Of a stretch of 64,000 bases of DNA, positions 1-10,596 are shown piece after piece. The translations under genes were made by a program, and so were the position numbers. This stretch comes from Rana temporaria. Lineage: Eukaryota; Chordata; Amphibia; Anura; Ranidae. Where the stretch lies: positions 180,329,759 to 180,393,758 of the forward strand of contig NC_053496.1 in NCBI RefSeq assembly GCF_905171775.1, read 5' to 3'. Under the pieces are notes generated by a model. The model saw only the letters and a program-made list of their open reading frames with translations. It did no database searches and had not been told where the DNA came from. Every line of letters starts with the position of its first letter. The first letter of the stretch is position 1.

Positions 1-839
1 ATATAAGCTCTCTCCTCTCCCATCCCTGCGAGGAAGGGGGAACTGTTAGTGCAGGGCTCTGGGCTGCACGAGAGAGACACTCTCAGCTCAGAGCCCTGTG
101 GCCAGCAACCCTGGTAGTTTCGCCAGCCCTCTACTTCACCAACACCATCCTCCTGCTCTCCAATCCAATCCCTTCTCTTACTGCACAGTGACAATGACAT
201 CACTCCTCTCAGTCATCAGTGATCTTCCTTCTAGGGATAATCTAATATTGGTGATCTGCACGGCTGGTCGCGTTGTTTGTATTGTGATTTATTGTTTATG
301 TTGTTTTGATGTCTTCTTTATCTTTTTGATATTATGATAATAAATTTATATATTTTATTATAATTACTCTTTTGAGTTTAACTGCTTACCCTGTACCGCT
401 ACAGTCCTACTGCCCCCTTTCTTTAGCTTTTTCTTTTAGTCTTTTGGGCTTTGGGTTCCCTTAAGCCCTATCTCTATTCAAATTGATCTTCAGGATGATG
501 GTACTATTCTATATGCTGATTACTAAGTGGTTAATAATTAATTTATCATTCCTTGTCTGCAGATCTAAATCTAATCAAAACTAGTTCAGAAACCCAACAG
601 AGAAAAGGGAATTTCTGATCTTGTGAGCCAAGAGGTTCCCTGGACCTCGAAAATGTAACAAACTCTAAAAAGATCAAACTCAATTTTCACATGGGGAAAG
701 TAGTTGTTAAATGTACAGCAACCCTCCCCCCAACCACACCCTATTATTGTGTGACCAATACCATCCAAATAATTCTTACTTTCATTTCCCAAAGTTATCC
801 GTATACAAGGAGACCTGTATAGATCAAACGACAATACGA
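1..839 (+). other. 5' flank and leader intron of ZNF-A
   Basis: The window opens inside a block that is repeated upstream of ZNF-B (from 12887) and ZNF-C (from 20947); the first bases are the end of a TATATAAG motif. No convincing coding exon is seen. The block ends with a pyrimidine-rich stretch and an AAAG acceptor at 791-794, so exon 1 of ZNF-A probably begins at 795 with 45 bases of 5' UTR. The gene's ETS-CRE promoter, seen upstream of the other genes, would lie left of the window. Confidence 0.55.
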
Positions 840-3800
840 ATGGAAATGGAGGAGAACCAGAGTCACATGAATGAAAAGATCCTAAAACTCACCCTGGAGA
901 TCATTTATCTGCTGACCGGAGAGGTGAGGAGGATTCTGGGAGGTCACATGACATCACTCTTATCTCTATTAATAAAACATAGACCTGACCGGAGAGGTGA
1001 GGAGGATTCTGGGAAACTAACATGATTTTCCTATTGGTTCTCCAATACAGAGATTTCCTCTTCTGAAGTCAGGTGATCATATGACCATCACAGTGCCTCC
1101 ATTTTACTCCCTAAAACCTGAGAGACACAACATGGAGAAGATTCTAGAAGTCACCAAGAAGATGATGGAGCTGCTGACAGGAGAGGTGAGTGGTGCCGGG
1201 AATTCTGGGACATTATCCAGTAACAGACAAGGGGTGTGTCTGGATGGTGACTGTATCATTGTGTGTGTCAGGTTCCTATAAGGTGTCAGGATGTCACTGT
1301 CTATTTCTCCATGGAGGAGTGGGAGTATTTAGAAGAACACAAGGATCTCTACAAAGACGTCATGATGGACAATCAGCCACCCCTCACATCACCGGGTAAG
1401 AGGAGACTTTATTGTAAAGGAGAGAGCAGTACGGAGGGTCCACCTAGATCCCCCATCATCTGATAAACACATAGAAACAATGTATTCAGCCAGTGTGTGT
1501 GTTTCCTACAGATGGATCCAGTAATGGGAACCCACCAGAGAGATGTCCCTGTCCTCTGTATTCCCAGCTAACAGTGGGGCCCAACCTGTAGGGTGGTGCA
1601 CATTATTGTAAAGGAGAGATCAGTACAGAGGGACCACTTAGATCCCCCATCATCTGATAAACACATAGAAACAATGTATTCAGTCAGTGTGTGTGTTTCC
1701 TACAGATGGATCCAGTAATGGGAACCCACCAGAGAGATGTCCCCGTCCTCTGTATTCCCGGGATTCCACACAGGAAGATCACACCATCCCTCACCATCAT
1801 CAGGTAGGTGGGACTGAGCAACTAGAACAGAATTCTAAGCTATGAGAGGACATTCTTCTATGTAATTTCGTGTTCTGTTTTACACATATATTCTATCATC
1901 TTTGGGGTTTAGGATGAGGAACTGAAAGACATCAAAGCTGAGATTAAAGAGGAAGAAGAAGAGATGTCGATAAGTGGAGATCAGCAGTCTATGGGAGGGG
2001 GAGGTCCTCTGTATTCCTGGGATTCCACACAGGAAGATCACACCATCCCCCACCATTACAAGGTTGGTTGAACAGAACATCTGGGACATGGATTTGTGAG
2101 ACGATGTGTGGATCTTTCCTATATGTGATGTCACAATATTACATTTTAAGTTTCTTTCATTCTCTTGGTTTAGGGTGAAGAGCTAATCGATATAAAAGTT
2201 GAGGTTAAAGCAGAAGAAGAAGAGACGTATGTGAGGGATGATCAGCAGTCTATGGAGGAGGATGGAATAACGGGGACATTTATAGAGGAGGACACTCCTA
2301 CAGAGATGAGCACAGGTGGGTCATTAATAGTAAATACATTCGCTAGATAATTTATATTGCACTTTACGTGCATGTGCCGTCCATGGGAGTATCCCAGTGC
2401 GCATGCTCGAAATCACTTCGCAAATAGTCAATGCTTTCGACGTGAACGTAATTTATGCAAAGCCCTATTCGCGAACGTTTTACGCAAACAACGTACACGA
2501 CGGAAAATTCTACGCTGGCCCGACGTCCATACTTAACATTGCGTACGCCTCATAGAGCAGGGGTAACGTTACGCAGAAAAAAGCCTTACATAAACGACGT
2601 AAAAAAATGCGCCGAGCGGCGTACATTTGTGGATTGGCGTACCTAGCTAATTTGCATACTCTACGTGGAAATCAACGGAAGCGCCACCTAGCGGCCATCG
2701 TAAATATGCACCTTAGATCCGACGGCGTACTAAGACGTACGTCAGTCGGATCTAGGGGGTGGGGACACTTATTCTATAATCCCCTCATCACTGTCACTCC
2801 TATAAAAGACAGTTCTCGTTGTTTCCTCACTCTCTGACTAAGGCCCATGAATAAAGAAATGATCTGGTAGGAGATCAGAGGAGCCATTTACTAGTTCCTA
2901 GTTCCTTAGATCCTCAGAGACAAAGCTGCCTGATGTGGGCGGAGTCCTGGTTTAGGGGAACCAATCAGCTCATGTCTAGTAATAATCTTTGTATTTCTAT
3001 TTTAGTAGATGGATGGGAGATGAGGAAAACCTCAGAGGATTGTCTCACTTTGTCTCCAGACTGTAAAGTAGAAGATGAGGACATCACACAGTATAGTCCA
3101 GGAGAAAACCCGACTACCTCAAATGTCCATCCGGCACCACACAGTGTAGATGGACCATCATATTCCTCTTATCCTGAGGAACCTCAGACTGTGCGGGACG
3201 GTGCCGGACCATCGTATTCCTCTTATCCTGAGGAACCTCAGACTGTGCGGGACGGTGCCGGACCATCGTATTCCTCTTATCCCGAGGAACCTCAGACTGT
3301 GCGGGACGGTGCCGTCCTTCCAACAGATAAGAGGTTTTCCTGCCCTGAGTGTGGGATTTTTTTTTCAAACAAGTATACACTTTCCATACATCATAAATCT
3401 CACACAGCTGAAAAGCCGCATTCCTGTCTTAAGTGCGGAAAATGCTTTAGACTAAAATCCACTCTTGTCACACATCAAAGGACTCACAGTGGGGAAAAGC
3501 CGTATTCCTGCCCCGAGTGCTTGAAATGTTTCTTCAAGAAATACCTTCTCACGAAACATCAGAGATTGCACACAGGAGAGAAGCCGTATTCCTGTTCTGA
3601 GTGCGGCAAATGTTTTGCCAGAAAGTCATATCTTTCCATACACCAGAAGGTTCACACGGGGGAAAAGCCATATTCCTGTTCTGAGTGCGGGAAATGTTTC
3701 AGACAAAAATCATCTCTTCATGAACATAAAATGTCTCACACGGGGGAAAAGCCGTATTCCTGTTCTGAGTGTGGAAAATGTTTCAGACAAAAATCATCTC

Positions 3801-4276
3801 TTCATGAACATAAAATGTCTCACACGGGGGGAAAGCCGTACTCCTGCCCTGAGTGCGGGACATGTTTTTACAAGAAATTTCAACTCAACAAACATCAGAG
3901 ATTGCACACGGGAGAGAAGCCGTATTCCTGTTCTGAGTGCGGGAAATGTTTTGCCACAAAGTCATATCTTTCCAAACATCAGAAGGTTCACGCGGGGGAG
4001 AAGCCGTATTCCTATTCTGAGTGCGGGAAATGTTTCGGTCAAAAATCATCTTTTCATGAACATAAAATGTCTCACACGGAAGGAAAGCCGTATTCCTGCC
4101 CTGAGTGTGGGAAATGTTTTTCAGTAAAGTCTTCTCTTCGTATTCATCAGAGAAGGCACACAGGTGAGAAGCCGTATTCCTGCCCCGAGTGCCGGAAATG
4201 TTTTTCACAGAATTCCAGTCTTAACAGACATCTGAGATCTCACACGGGGGAGAAGCCACTTCCCTGTCCTGAGTGA
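840..4276 (+). CDS. ZNF-A: FAX/KRAB-type C2H2 zinc finger protein (7 exons)
   Basis: Coding exons: 840-923, 1051-1185, 1272-1395, 1706-1803, 1913-2062, 2174-2315 and 3009-4276. All introns are GT-AG and phases match, giving 667 codons including the stop. Exon 1 has the FAX-like motif EKILKLTLEIIYLLTGE; exon 2 has a related motif ending MMELLTGE. Exon 3 is a KRAB-A-like box (DVTVYFSMEEWEYL, then LYKDVMMDN). Exons 4-6 are acidic, with PLYSxDSTQEDHTIPHH repeated in exons 4 and 5 and psi-K-x-E sites (IKAE, IKEE, IKVE, VKAE) in exons 5 and 6. Exon 7 holds three hinge repeats and 11 fingers. Established knowledge: such proteins are nuclear DNA binders, and KRAB boxes recruit corepressors. Whether this divergent KRAB does so is unknown. 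ATG 840 opens the exon-1 frame; ATG 846 is the start used by the paralogues. Confidence 0.9.
924..1003 (+). repeat. 73-bp donor-bearing repeat, 2 units (ZNF-A intron 1)
   Basis: The sequence ACCGGAGAG-GTGAGG at the exon 1 donor (GT at 924) recurs 73 bases downstream (GT at 997) together with the intervening intron. This is the shortest form of the array expanded in ZNF-C and ZNF-E. Confidence 0.8.
1272..1395 (+). CDS. KRAB-A-like exon of ZNF-A
   Basis: This is exon 3 of ZNF-A, phase 0 to 1. It encodes VPIRCQDVTVYFSMEEWEYL followed by EEHKDLYKDVMMDN. The DV-x-x-FS-x-EEW core and the LYKDVM core of KRAB-A are present; the usual MLE triplet reads MMD and the following Tyr is Gln. It is bounded by a TGTGTCAG acceptor and a CCGG-GTAAG donor. 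Confidence 0.85.
1512..1566 (+). pseudogene. Partial duplicate of exon 4 (ZNF-A intron 3)
   Basis: A TTTCCTACAG acceptor and the first ~55 bases of exon 4 occur 194 bases before the true exon 4 (1706). The copy diverges after TATTCCC and has no donor at the right place; reading on reaches a stop. It arose by a tandem duplication of the exon 4 acceptor region, also present in ZNF-B. Confidence 0.75.
2362..2762. mobile_element. Truncated GC-rich MITE fragment in ZNF-A intron 6
   Basis: About 400 bases rich in ACG and CGT resemble the middle of the palindromic MITEs at 6238-6972 and 14199-14851 (shared segments such as TTCGACGTGAACGTAA and CACCTAGCGGCC). Intron 6 of ZNF-B and ZNF-C lacks it. 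The terminal GGGCC ends are missing, so borders are approximate. Confidence 0.6.
2801..2807 (+). promoter_or_regulatory. Candidate internal TATA box upstream of ZNF-A exon 7
   Basis: TATAAAA lies 132 bases before an ATG (2933) that is in frame with exon 7. The same arrangement occurs in ZNF-B, C and D. Use as a promoter is inference; it could be an inherited duplication feature. Confidence 0.25.
3009..4276 (+). CDS. Zinc-finger exon of ZNF-A (hinge plus 11 C2H2 fingers)
   Basis: The exon opens after TTTTAGTAG; either AG of this tandem acceptor (exon start 3006 or 3009) keeps the frame. The hinge carries three copies of PSYSSYPEEPQTVRDGAG. Eleven 28-residue fingers follow, joined by TGEKPYSC-type linkers. 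Finger 9 has lost its first zinc Cys (YSYSEC), so it should not bind zinc normally. Fingers 5 and 6 are identical in protein and differ by a few silent bases, marking a recent single-finger duplication. The protein ends in a finger stub, LPCPE, then TGA. Confidence 0.93.
3155..3316 (+). repeat. 54-bp coding minisatellite, 3 units (ZNF-A hinge)
   Basis: Three near-identical 54-base units encode an 18-residue Ser/Tyr/Pro/Glu-rich repeat between the acidic exons and the fingers. ZNF-D has 7 units, ZNF-E has 12, and ZNF-B and C have none. Confidence 0.95.
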
Positions 4277-4690
4277 GGGAATTGTTCCTCATTGAAGTCC
4301 TGTCTTCCTGTACATCAGGGGTCCCACACAACCCTTGAGTGCGGGAAATGTCTTGTATATGAATGTTGCTGGACATGTGGGGAAGAAGCACACCCTGATA
4401 TACACCTCAGATATACTCCATGGCTGATCTTCATCATGTAAGAAACAGTTGATAAGGAGATCAGAGATCACCAAAGACATGGATGAAGTGTTGTACCGTG
4501 TCGGCCATTGATAGCAGGAGAAAAATAAAAATGGAGTCCTTACCTCTCATAGGTTTGGCAGGAAGCGCAGTTTCTTCTCATTGTTCTAACAAGTGATTTT
4601 CCTGACCAATCAGATTTCTACCTTTATTATTTCTTGATTTTATGTCTGTAATCTTCTTCAAATTGTAATAAAACATTTATTGAAAACTCT
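4277..4690 (+). other. 3' UTR of ZNF-A
   Basis: The sequence after the stop is conserved with ZNF-B, C and E, including a degraded extra finger stub (TGCGGGAAATGTCTTGTAT) with no open frame. Two AATAAA signals occur, at 4524 and 4667. Confidence 0.75.
4667..4672 (+). terminator. Poly(A) signal, ZNF-A
   Basis: AATAAA in a block conserved after genes A to D and followed by a GT-rich stretch (TTGTGTGTGTCGG). An earlier AATAAA at 4524 is an alternative. Confidence 0.6.
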
Positions 4691-4923
4691 TGTGTGTGTC
4701 GGTGAAATGATGACAATCTTCCATATCCAGACATTGTTCATGGGTGTCTCTGGTGCCTCTTGATACAAGCTCATACTTTGTACAACCTTCCAATCAGTAA
4801 TGAATGCACTTGGTAAGATACTCCCCCTATGTTGAGGGTATGTGGCCTAGTATGGTTGAGGAGGTGACGGGCGGCACAAATGTCCTCCCCTTTTCCGGAG
4901 AGCTAGGTTGCAGGCTTGGATAA

Positions 4924-5475
4924 AGCGGTTGCATACCCTCATGGTATACTTGCACCTGCAGGTAAGCCTACATTAAGGCTTACCTGTAGGTGCTTGCAAT
5001 ATCTCCTTAATCTACATGGTTAAGGACATATTTGCAGAAAAGGGGGCAGGCGCACTGAGCGCATCGGCTCCTGAATGGGAGCCTTCCCGGAAATGTGCGC
5101 ATGCCGATCCGCGTGTATGCGCGGGAATGATGTCATCGCCGCTCCTGTCTGTCACAGCGCTGGAGCGGCGATACCAGGAAGTCACTCCGGGTATCATATA
5201 TATATATACTCGCCAGCACACCAGGAATCATAACGTCCAAAGATTTAATGCATATCTATTATGTCAAAAAGAGCAACGTTTCGAGGCCACGCAGGACCTC
5301 TTCGTCAGGCAAAAAGGTATCATGACGCAAACGGAGGACGTGTCCGAAGACCGCTACGGGGGCTTCGATCTAAGGTAAGTAATTGCTAATGAGCTAGTAT
5401 GCTAGTCATACTAGCTCATTATGCCTTTGCCTTGCAGGTTTTTTTTATTATTATTTTTAAGGGTATACAACCGCT
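4924..5475. mobile_element. TTAA-flanked MITE with AAGCGG ends, copy 1
   Basis: The ends are inverted: AGCGGTTGCATACCC at the left and GGGTATACAACCGCT at the right. The right flank is TTAA (5476-5479); the left flank is ATAA, a one-base change. Inside, 5385-5440 holds a near-perfect palindrome around TAATGAGCTAGTATG. TTAA target sites are typical of piggyBac-type elements; the family assignment is inference. No transposase frame is seen. Confidence 0.6.
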
Positions 5476-5584
5476 TTAAGGGTCTAGTATGGGTATTGGG
5501 GACAGTTTGCCCATTTGAAGAACTGTGAACAGCTTGGGTTTGGGTTGCCACCTGTCTGGGATTCACATGTACAGTCCGGGTTTC

Positions 5585-5598
5585 AGTCTGCCTGTATT
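5585..5598. repeat. Target-site duplication of the L1-type LINE (left copy)
   Basis: AGTCTGCCTGTATT occurs here and again at 8233-8246, exactly bracketing the minus-strand LINE. The element's A-tail appears as a T run directly next to it. Confidence 0.85.
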
Positions 5599-5890
5599 TT
5601 TTTAATAACAAGGTTGGTCTTTATTGATGCACAAATGGTACAAGGCACAATAAAGAAAACACAATTCAGAAGGAAACGAAAGTAATACAGAAAAAACACA
5701 TGGAGCACATGAGTTAGCAGGAGAGATGCAACATGTCATCAATGTATTCAACAAAATTGAAGGAGTGAGCAGGGAAGAGGAGGGGGGGGGGAAGAGGAGA
5801 GGAGAGGAGGAGGGCGGGGCAAGGGGGGAACCCACAGCCAAGCGAGGACCCCAATACAATCAGAATCATAAAGGGTTAGTCAAAACAGCA

Positions 5891-8232
5891 TTAACCGCAT
5901 CCATCCATGCCCCCACCGTGGGGGGGCCTGGAGGTCCATTTGAACAGAATCACCTTTTTGTCGTAAAAAAATAGCAGAGACATTAGCAGCTTGGTGTTCC
6001 TAGGCCTCTGCTCATCTTCCTGTACCCCCAGCAGAGCCAGCTCTGGAGAATCCAGGTGGAGACGGACATTAATGGTCTCAAAAACTGCGGACCAATAATC
6101 CGAGAGCCTGGGACAGGCCCAGAACATGTGGCTATAGGTACCCTCTGGAGAACAACATCGCGGGCAGTTCGGGGAGCGTTTGCGGATAGATTCCATGCAG
6201 TCTCTGAAGCGTAAAGTACACCCTATGTAAGAACTTAGGGCCGGATTCAGGTAGGGGCGCGCATTGTTACGGCGGCGCAGCGTATCGTATTTACGCTACG
6301 CCGCCGTAAGTCAGAGAGGCAAGTGCTGTATTCACAAAGCACTTGCCTCCTAAGTTACGGCGGCGTAGCGTAAATGGGGCCGGCGTAAGCGCGCGTAATT
6401 CAAATGAGGATGAGGGGGCATGTTTTATGTTAATTTATGGTGACCCGGCGTGATTGACGTTTTTCCCCGAACGGCGCATGCGCCGTCCGTGGAATTTCCC
6501 AGTGTCCATTGCTCCAAAGTACGCCGCAAGGACGTCATTGGTTTCGACGTGAACGTAAATTACGTCCAGCCCCATTCACGAACGAGTTACGCAAACGACG
6601 TAAAATTTTCAAATTTCGACTCAGGAACGACCGCCATACTTAACATTGGCTACGCCACCTAGGGGGCATGTTTATCTTTACGCGGTGTATCTCTTACAGA
6701 AACAGCGTATCTTTACTGCGACAGGCAAGCGTACGTTCGTAAATCGGCGTATCTACTCATTTGCATATTCTACGCCAAACTCAATGGAAGCACCACCTAG
6801 CGGCCAGCGGAAATATTGCACCCTAAGATACGACGGCACAGGCCGTCGTATCTTAGGTAGGTTTAAGTGTATCTCAGTTTGAGCATACACTTAAACATAC
6901 GACGGGCTTAGATTCCGAGTTACGTCGGTGTATCTACTGATACGGCGGTGTAACTCTTTGTGAATCTGCCCCTTAGTTCGTTTCAATTTATCCCTAGAGG
7001 AGATCACCAGCTTGTAGCTATCTTCAAAACATTCCTCCCACGCTTCCCTGTCCAGGGATGGGATATCTCCCTCCCACTTTCTCCATAGTGAATCTATCTT
7101 AGGGGAGTCCTTGCTAAGAATCGTCAGGTACAAGGTGGACAGGGCCTTCTTCAGAGAGCTCTGAGCCAGCAAATCCTCAACAACATCGGCCTGGAGGATA
7201 GGAGGTGTAGGAAACTGGGCCCGGAAGGCATGTCGCAACTGATAGTAGTGGAAAAGCATCCAGGGTGGGAGTCCAAACCGGCTTGTCAAGTCCGGAAAGG
7301 AAAGCAAGGACCCACTTGAAACAATATCCCGCAACAGTCTGATGCCCCAGCGGGCCCACAACTGTGGGTCCGTCATGGAACGAAAATGTCTAAAGGGAGG
7401 GTTTGCCCATAGCGGGGTAAAGGGAGACCAGTGACCCGGGGACAGAAAACGGCGCCTAGCCACACCCCACACCCATAGCGTAGTCCTAGATGGAGCCCGC
7501 AACAGGGGGTACGCAGAGGACCCCCCTATAAACCAGATTACTAAGTTCGGTAAGGGACCCCACAATGGCTGCCTCCAGGCAGACAGCTGCATTGGCTCTA
7601 GACTGCTCAAACCACCACTGCACTGTAACCAGCACAGCTGCCCAATAATACACCAATAAGTTGGGCAGGGCCAGCCCCCCACAACTAACAGACAGCTGGA
7701 GAGTGGATCTGGCCAACCGAGGGGATGATCCCCGCCACAGAAAAGAGCCAATACAACCATCCAAGTCCTTGAAAAAGGAGGATGAAATCCACACAGGGCA
7801 GTTCCTAAAGATATAATTACATTTGGGAAGGTAGATCATTTTCAAAACGTTAATGCGCCCCAGGAGATTTAAAGGCAAGTTACTCCAACGTGAGAAATGG
7901 TCCTTAAGTCGTTCAACAACCGGTCGCAAATTGAGCCGGTAGAAGGACTGAAGATCTCTGGAGACCCTGGTACCCAAATACGTAAATTCTTCTACCCACT
8001 GTAGCGCCGTCTGCGGGGCCACATCCCTAGCCTTCACATCTAGGGGGAAAAGAACAGACTTAGTCCAGTTAATACGTATCCCAGAATACTTACCAAACTC
8101 ATCAAAGATCTCCAATGCAGCAGTCAACGAGTCAGCGGGATCATGGAGATATAGGAGGGTATTGTCGGCGTATAAAGATATCTTCTCCTCAAGAGGGCCA
8201 ACCCGAAGCCCAACTATACGGTCCGACTCCCC
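5891..8232 (-). pseudogene. L1-type ORF2 remnant (reverse transcriptase C-terminal half)
   Basis: Visible pieces are a catalytic-site region near 8165 reading LYADNTLLYL, a block with FGKYSGIRINWTKS and YLGTRVS, then GRINVLKMIYLPKCNYIF. After a frameshift near 7500 the frame continues to about 6975. The cysteine-rich tail CPRCCSPEGTYSHMFWACP follows beyond the nested MITE. The second catalytic Asp of YADD is Asn here, and the frame is broken by the shift and the MITE, so it cannot encode an active enzyme. The N-terminal endonuclease half is missing. Confidence 0.82.
6238..6972. mobile_element. GGGCC-ended palindromic MITE, copy 1 (nested in the LINE)
   Basis: The ends are GGGCCGGATTCA and TGAATCTGCCCC, flanked by a TTA duplication (6235-6237 and 6973-6975). 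Rejoining the flanks restores a continuous LINE sequence. Three-base TWA duplications are typical of PIF/Harbinger elements; that assignment is inference. It has inverted ACG-rich arms and no coding frame. Confidence 0.8.
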
Positions 8233-8246
8233 AGTCTGCCTGTATT

Positions 8247-9368
8247 ATTGTGTGTGGGGGGGGGGGGGGGTGACACTGACCCCTGTATTATGAAGGTGAC
8301 ACTGACCCCTGTATTATTAAGGGGGGGGTGACACTGACCGCTGTATTATGAAGGGGAGGTGACACTGACCCCTGTATTATGAAGGGGAGGTGACACTGAC
8401 CCCTGTATTATGAAGGTGACACTGACCCCTGTATTATTAAGGGGGGGGGGGGTGACACTGACCGCTGTATTATGAAGGAGGGGGTGACACTGACCCCTGT
8501 ATTATTAAGGGGGGGTGTGACACTGACCCCTGTATTATTAAGGGGGGGGGTGACACTGACCGCTGTATTATGAAGGTGACACTGACCCCTGTATTATCAA
8601 GGGGGGGGTGACACTGACCGCTGTATTATGAAGGGGAGGTGACACTGACCCCTGTATTATGAAGGGGAGGTGACACTGACCCCTGTATTATGAAGGTGAC
8701 ACTGACCCCTGTATTATTAAGGGGGGGGGGGTGACACTGACCGCTGTATTATGAAGGAGGGGGTGACACTGACCCCTGTATTATTAAGGGGGGGTGTGAC
8801 ACTGACCCCTGTATTATTAAGGGGGGGGGGGGTGACACTGACCGCTGTATTATGAAGGAGGGGGTGACACTGACCCCTGTATTATTAAGGGGGGGTGTGA
8901 CACTGACCCCTGTATTATGAATGAGGGGGTGACACTAACCCCTGTATTATAAAGGGGGGGAGACACTGACCCCAGTATTATTAAGGGGGTTGACACTGAC
9001 CCCTGTAATGTGGAGCGGTGGCACTGATCTCTTTAGAGTTAAGGGAGGCGACACTGACCCCTGTATTATGAAGGGGGTGACACTGACCCCTGTATTATGA
9101 AGGTGACACTGACCCCTGTATTATTAAGGGGGGGTGACACTGACCGCTGTATTATGAAGGAGGGGGTGACACTGACCACTGTATTATTAAGGGGGGGTGA
9201 CACTGACCCCAGTATTATTAAGGGGGGTTGACACTGACCCCTGTAATGTGGAGGGGGTGATACTGACCCCTGTATTATGAAGGAGGGGGTGACACCGAAC
9301 CCTGTATTATGGAAAGTGACACCGAACCCTGTAATATGGAAGGTGACACTGACCCCTGTATTATGATT
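8247..9368. repeat. ~30-bp minisatellite (TGACACTGACCCCTGTATTAT)
   Basis: Roughly 35 to 40 units of GGTGACACTGACC(C/G)CTGTATTAT plus a variable G-rich spacer. A block near 8341 is repeated almost unchanged near 8621, so higher-order copying of about 280 bases has occurred. Open frames across it are repeat artefacts. Confidence 0.93.
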
Positions 9369-9444
9369 AGAATTATGTATTATTGGAAATGTCACAAATT
9401 ATATGTATAGTGTATACTACAAAAATAATTGCCATGCGCCTCTA

Positions 9445-9985
9445 TATAGAACCTGTTCATTTCTCAAGAACCTCTAACTCCCTCCTCATTGGCCTACCTC
9501 CCCACAAGCTATCCTCTCTTCAGTGTATCATGAATGCTGCTGCCAGACTCATTCACCTTACCAACCGTTCAGTGTCCGCCACCCCTCTCCACCAATTCCT
9601 ACACTGGCTTCCTATTGCCCAACGCATAACAATAACATCTCCAGAGCATCTCCCATCCTCTGGAACTCACTACCCCAATCTCTTTGGTTATCTCCAACTC
9701 TGTCCACTTCTAGGCGATCCCTGAAAACTCATCTCTTCAGGGAGGCCTATCCTGCCTTCCGCTATCAACAGAATCTTCTAATTCCCTCATCAGTTCATTC
9801 CTCTCAGTTATTACCTTTTGTTTCACCAGCCCCTCCATATTAGATTGTAAGCCCACAGGATCAGGAATTTTCTAACCCTCTTGTATTTAATTGTATTGTT
9901 GCTGTATTGTCTACCTTTGTATTGTAAAGCAATGCGCAAACTGTTGGCGCTATATACATTTTGTATAATAATAAAAATACTAAAA
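9445..9985 (+). mobile_element. 3' end of a CR1/L2/Rex1-type LINE
   Basis: A decayed C-terminal reverse-transcriptase segment is visible (NAAARLIHLTNRS, then LHWLPIAQR, then a KTHLF-like end near 9730). An untranslated tail ends in TTGGCGCTATATACATTTTG and a run of AATA repeats. The last ~270 bases recur at 18676-18935 in the next spacer. Confidence 0.7.
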
Positions 9986-10129
9986 GACCTCCTAGTGGAG
10001 GAACCCTGGCTGAAAAAATCTGGACTAGGAAGTAATATATTTCTATCCCCCTTGGTGGGAGTGGAGATGTCCTCGTCTATAAGGATATACATACACACAC
10101 ACACACAGCACAAGACCGGGTTCACACTA

Positions 10130-10297
10130 CGATATGTTTCTCGGGGCTGCAGTTCCTTTGAGCTCCACAAGATGGTGGACTTCTTACCCAAACAGGAAGT
10201 CTCTATGGAAGACAGGAAGTGATGTCAGGTACACACAGGAAGTTCCTTGTGGCACGAAGCAAAAAGGGGTCATTGTTGGAACCTGTCGGCAGAGGAG
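10130..10297 (+). promoter_or_regulatory. Presumed ZNF-B promoter and non-coding leader exon
   Basis: The block has ACAGGAAGTCTC, an ETS-CRE-like composite (GGAAGTGATGTCA, 10215-10227) and a second CAGGAAGTTCC. It ends GGCAGAGGAG before a GTAATAAG donor at 10298. The same block precedes genes C, D and E. A second leader exon would start after CTCCATAG at 10364, but its body is cut off after GATACACACA compared with ZNF-E. Promoter function is inference. Confidence 0.5.
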
Positions 10298-10363
10298 GTA
10301 ATAAGATATTATTTTCTATTTGCACCCAGTAACCCCCATCATGTCCATCCTCTTCCTCCATAG

Positions 10364-10390
10364 TCACTGTGATGTCTTTTATGTCCAGCA
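10364..10390 (+). pseudogene. Truncated second leader exon (relic)
   Basis: After the CTCCATAG acceptor the sequence TCACTGTGATGTC to GATGATACACACA matches the start of ZNF-E exon 1 (48918-48963). It then breaks into unrelated sequence, so the FAX-coding part is absent. The same truncated form is present at 19318. Confidence 0.6.
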
Positions 10391-10596
10391 GATGATGATA
10401 CACACATATATAGTGTGGAAACATAGATTTACCCCTTCAGGGTCAGAACATTTCTACACTTACTGGGCCAGAACATTCTCTTCATTTTTTACTTAAACTC
10501 TAATTATATGGTCCTCGAAACAAACAGCACTGACAATAAATAGGTAAGACAATGACTATCCTGACCATATATGGTTTACAAAGGGCAATTATTACA

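Larger units (their letters stand above)
5599..8232 (-). mobile_element. 5'-truncated L1/Tx1-type LINE, minus strand
   Basis: The minus strand reads, from 8232 down, the end of a reverse transcriptase, the ORF2 C-terminal region and a short 3' end with AATAAA and an A-run near 5600. It is bounded by a 14-bp direct repeat, as expected for target-primed reverse transcription. It is interrupted by a 735-bp MITE (6238-6972). Without that, about 1.9 kb of LINE remains. The neighbouring 30-bp minisatellite begins just past its 5' end. Confidence 0.85.

Noticed and set aside
98..337. Frame MASNPGSFASPLLHQHHPPA repeated upstream of A, B and C
   Set aside because: Frames differ in length and end between copies and contain no domain; it is duplicated leader sequence.
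8247..9368. Regular direct repeats resembling a CRISPR array
   Set aside because: Units are contiguous with only G-run variation and no unique spacers; the context is a vertebrate genome.
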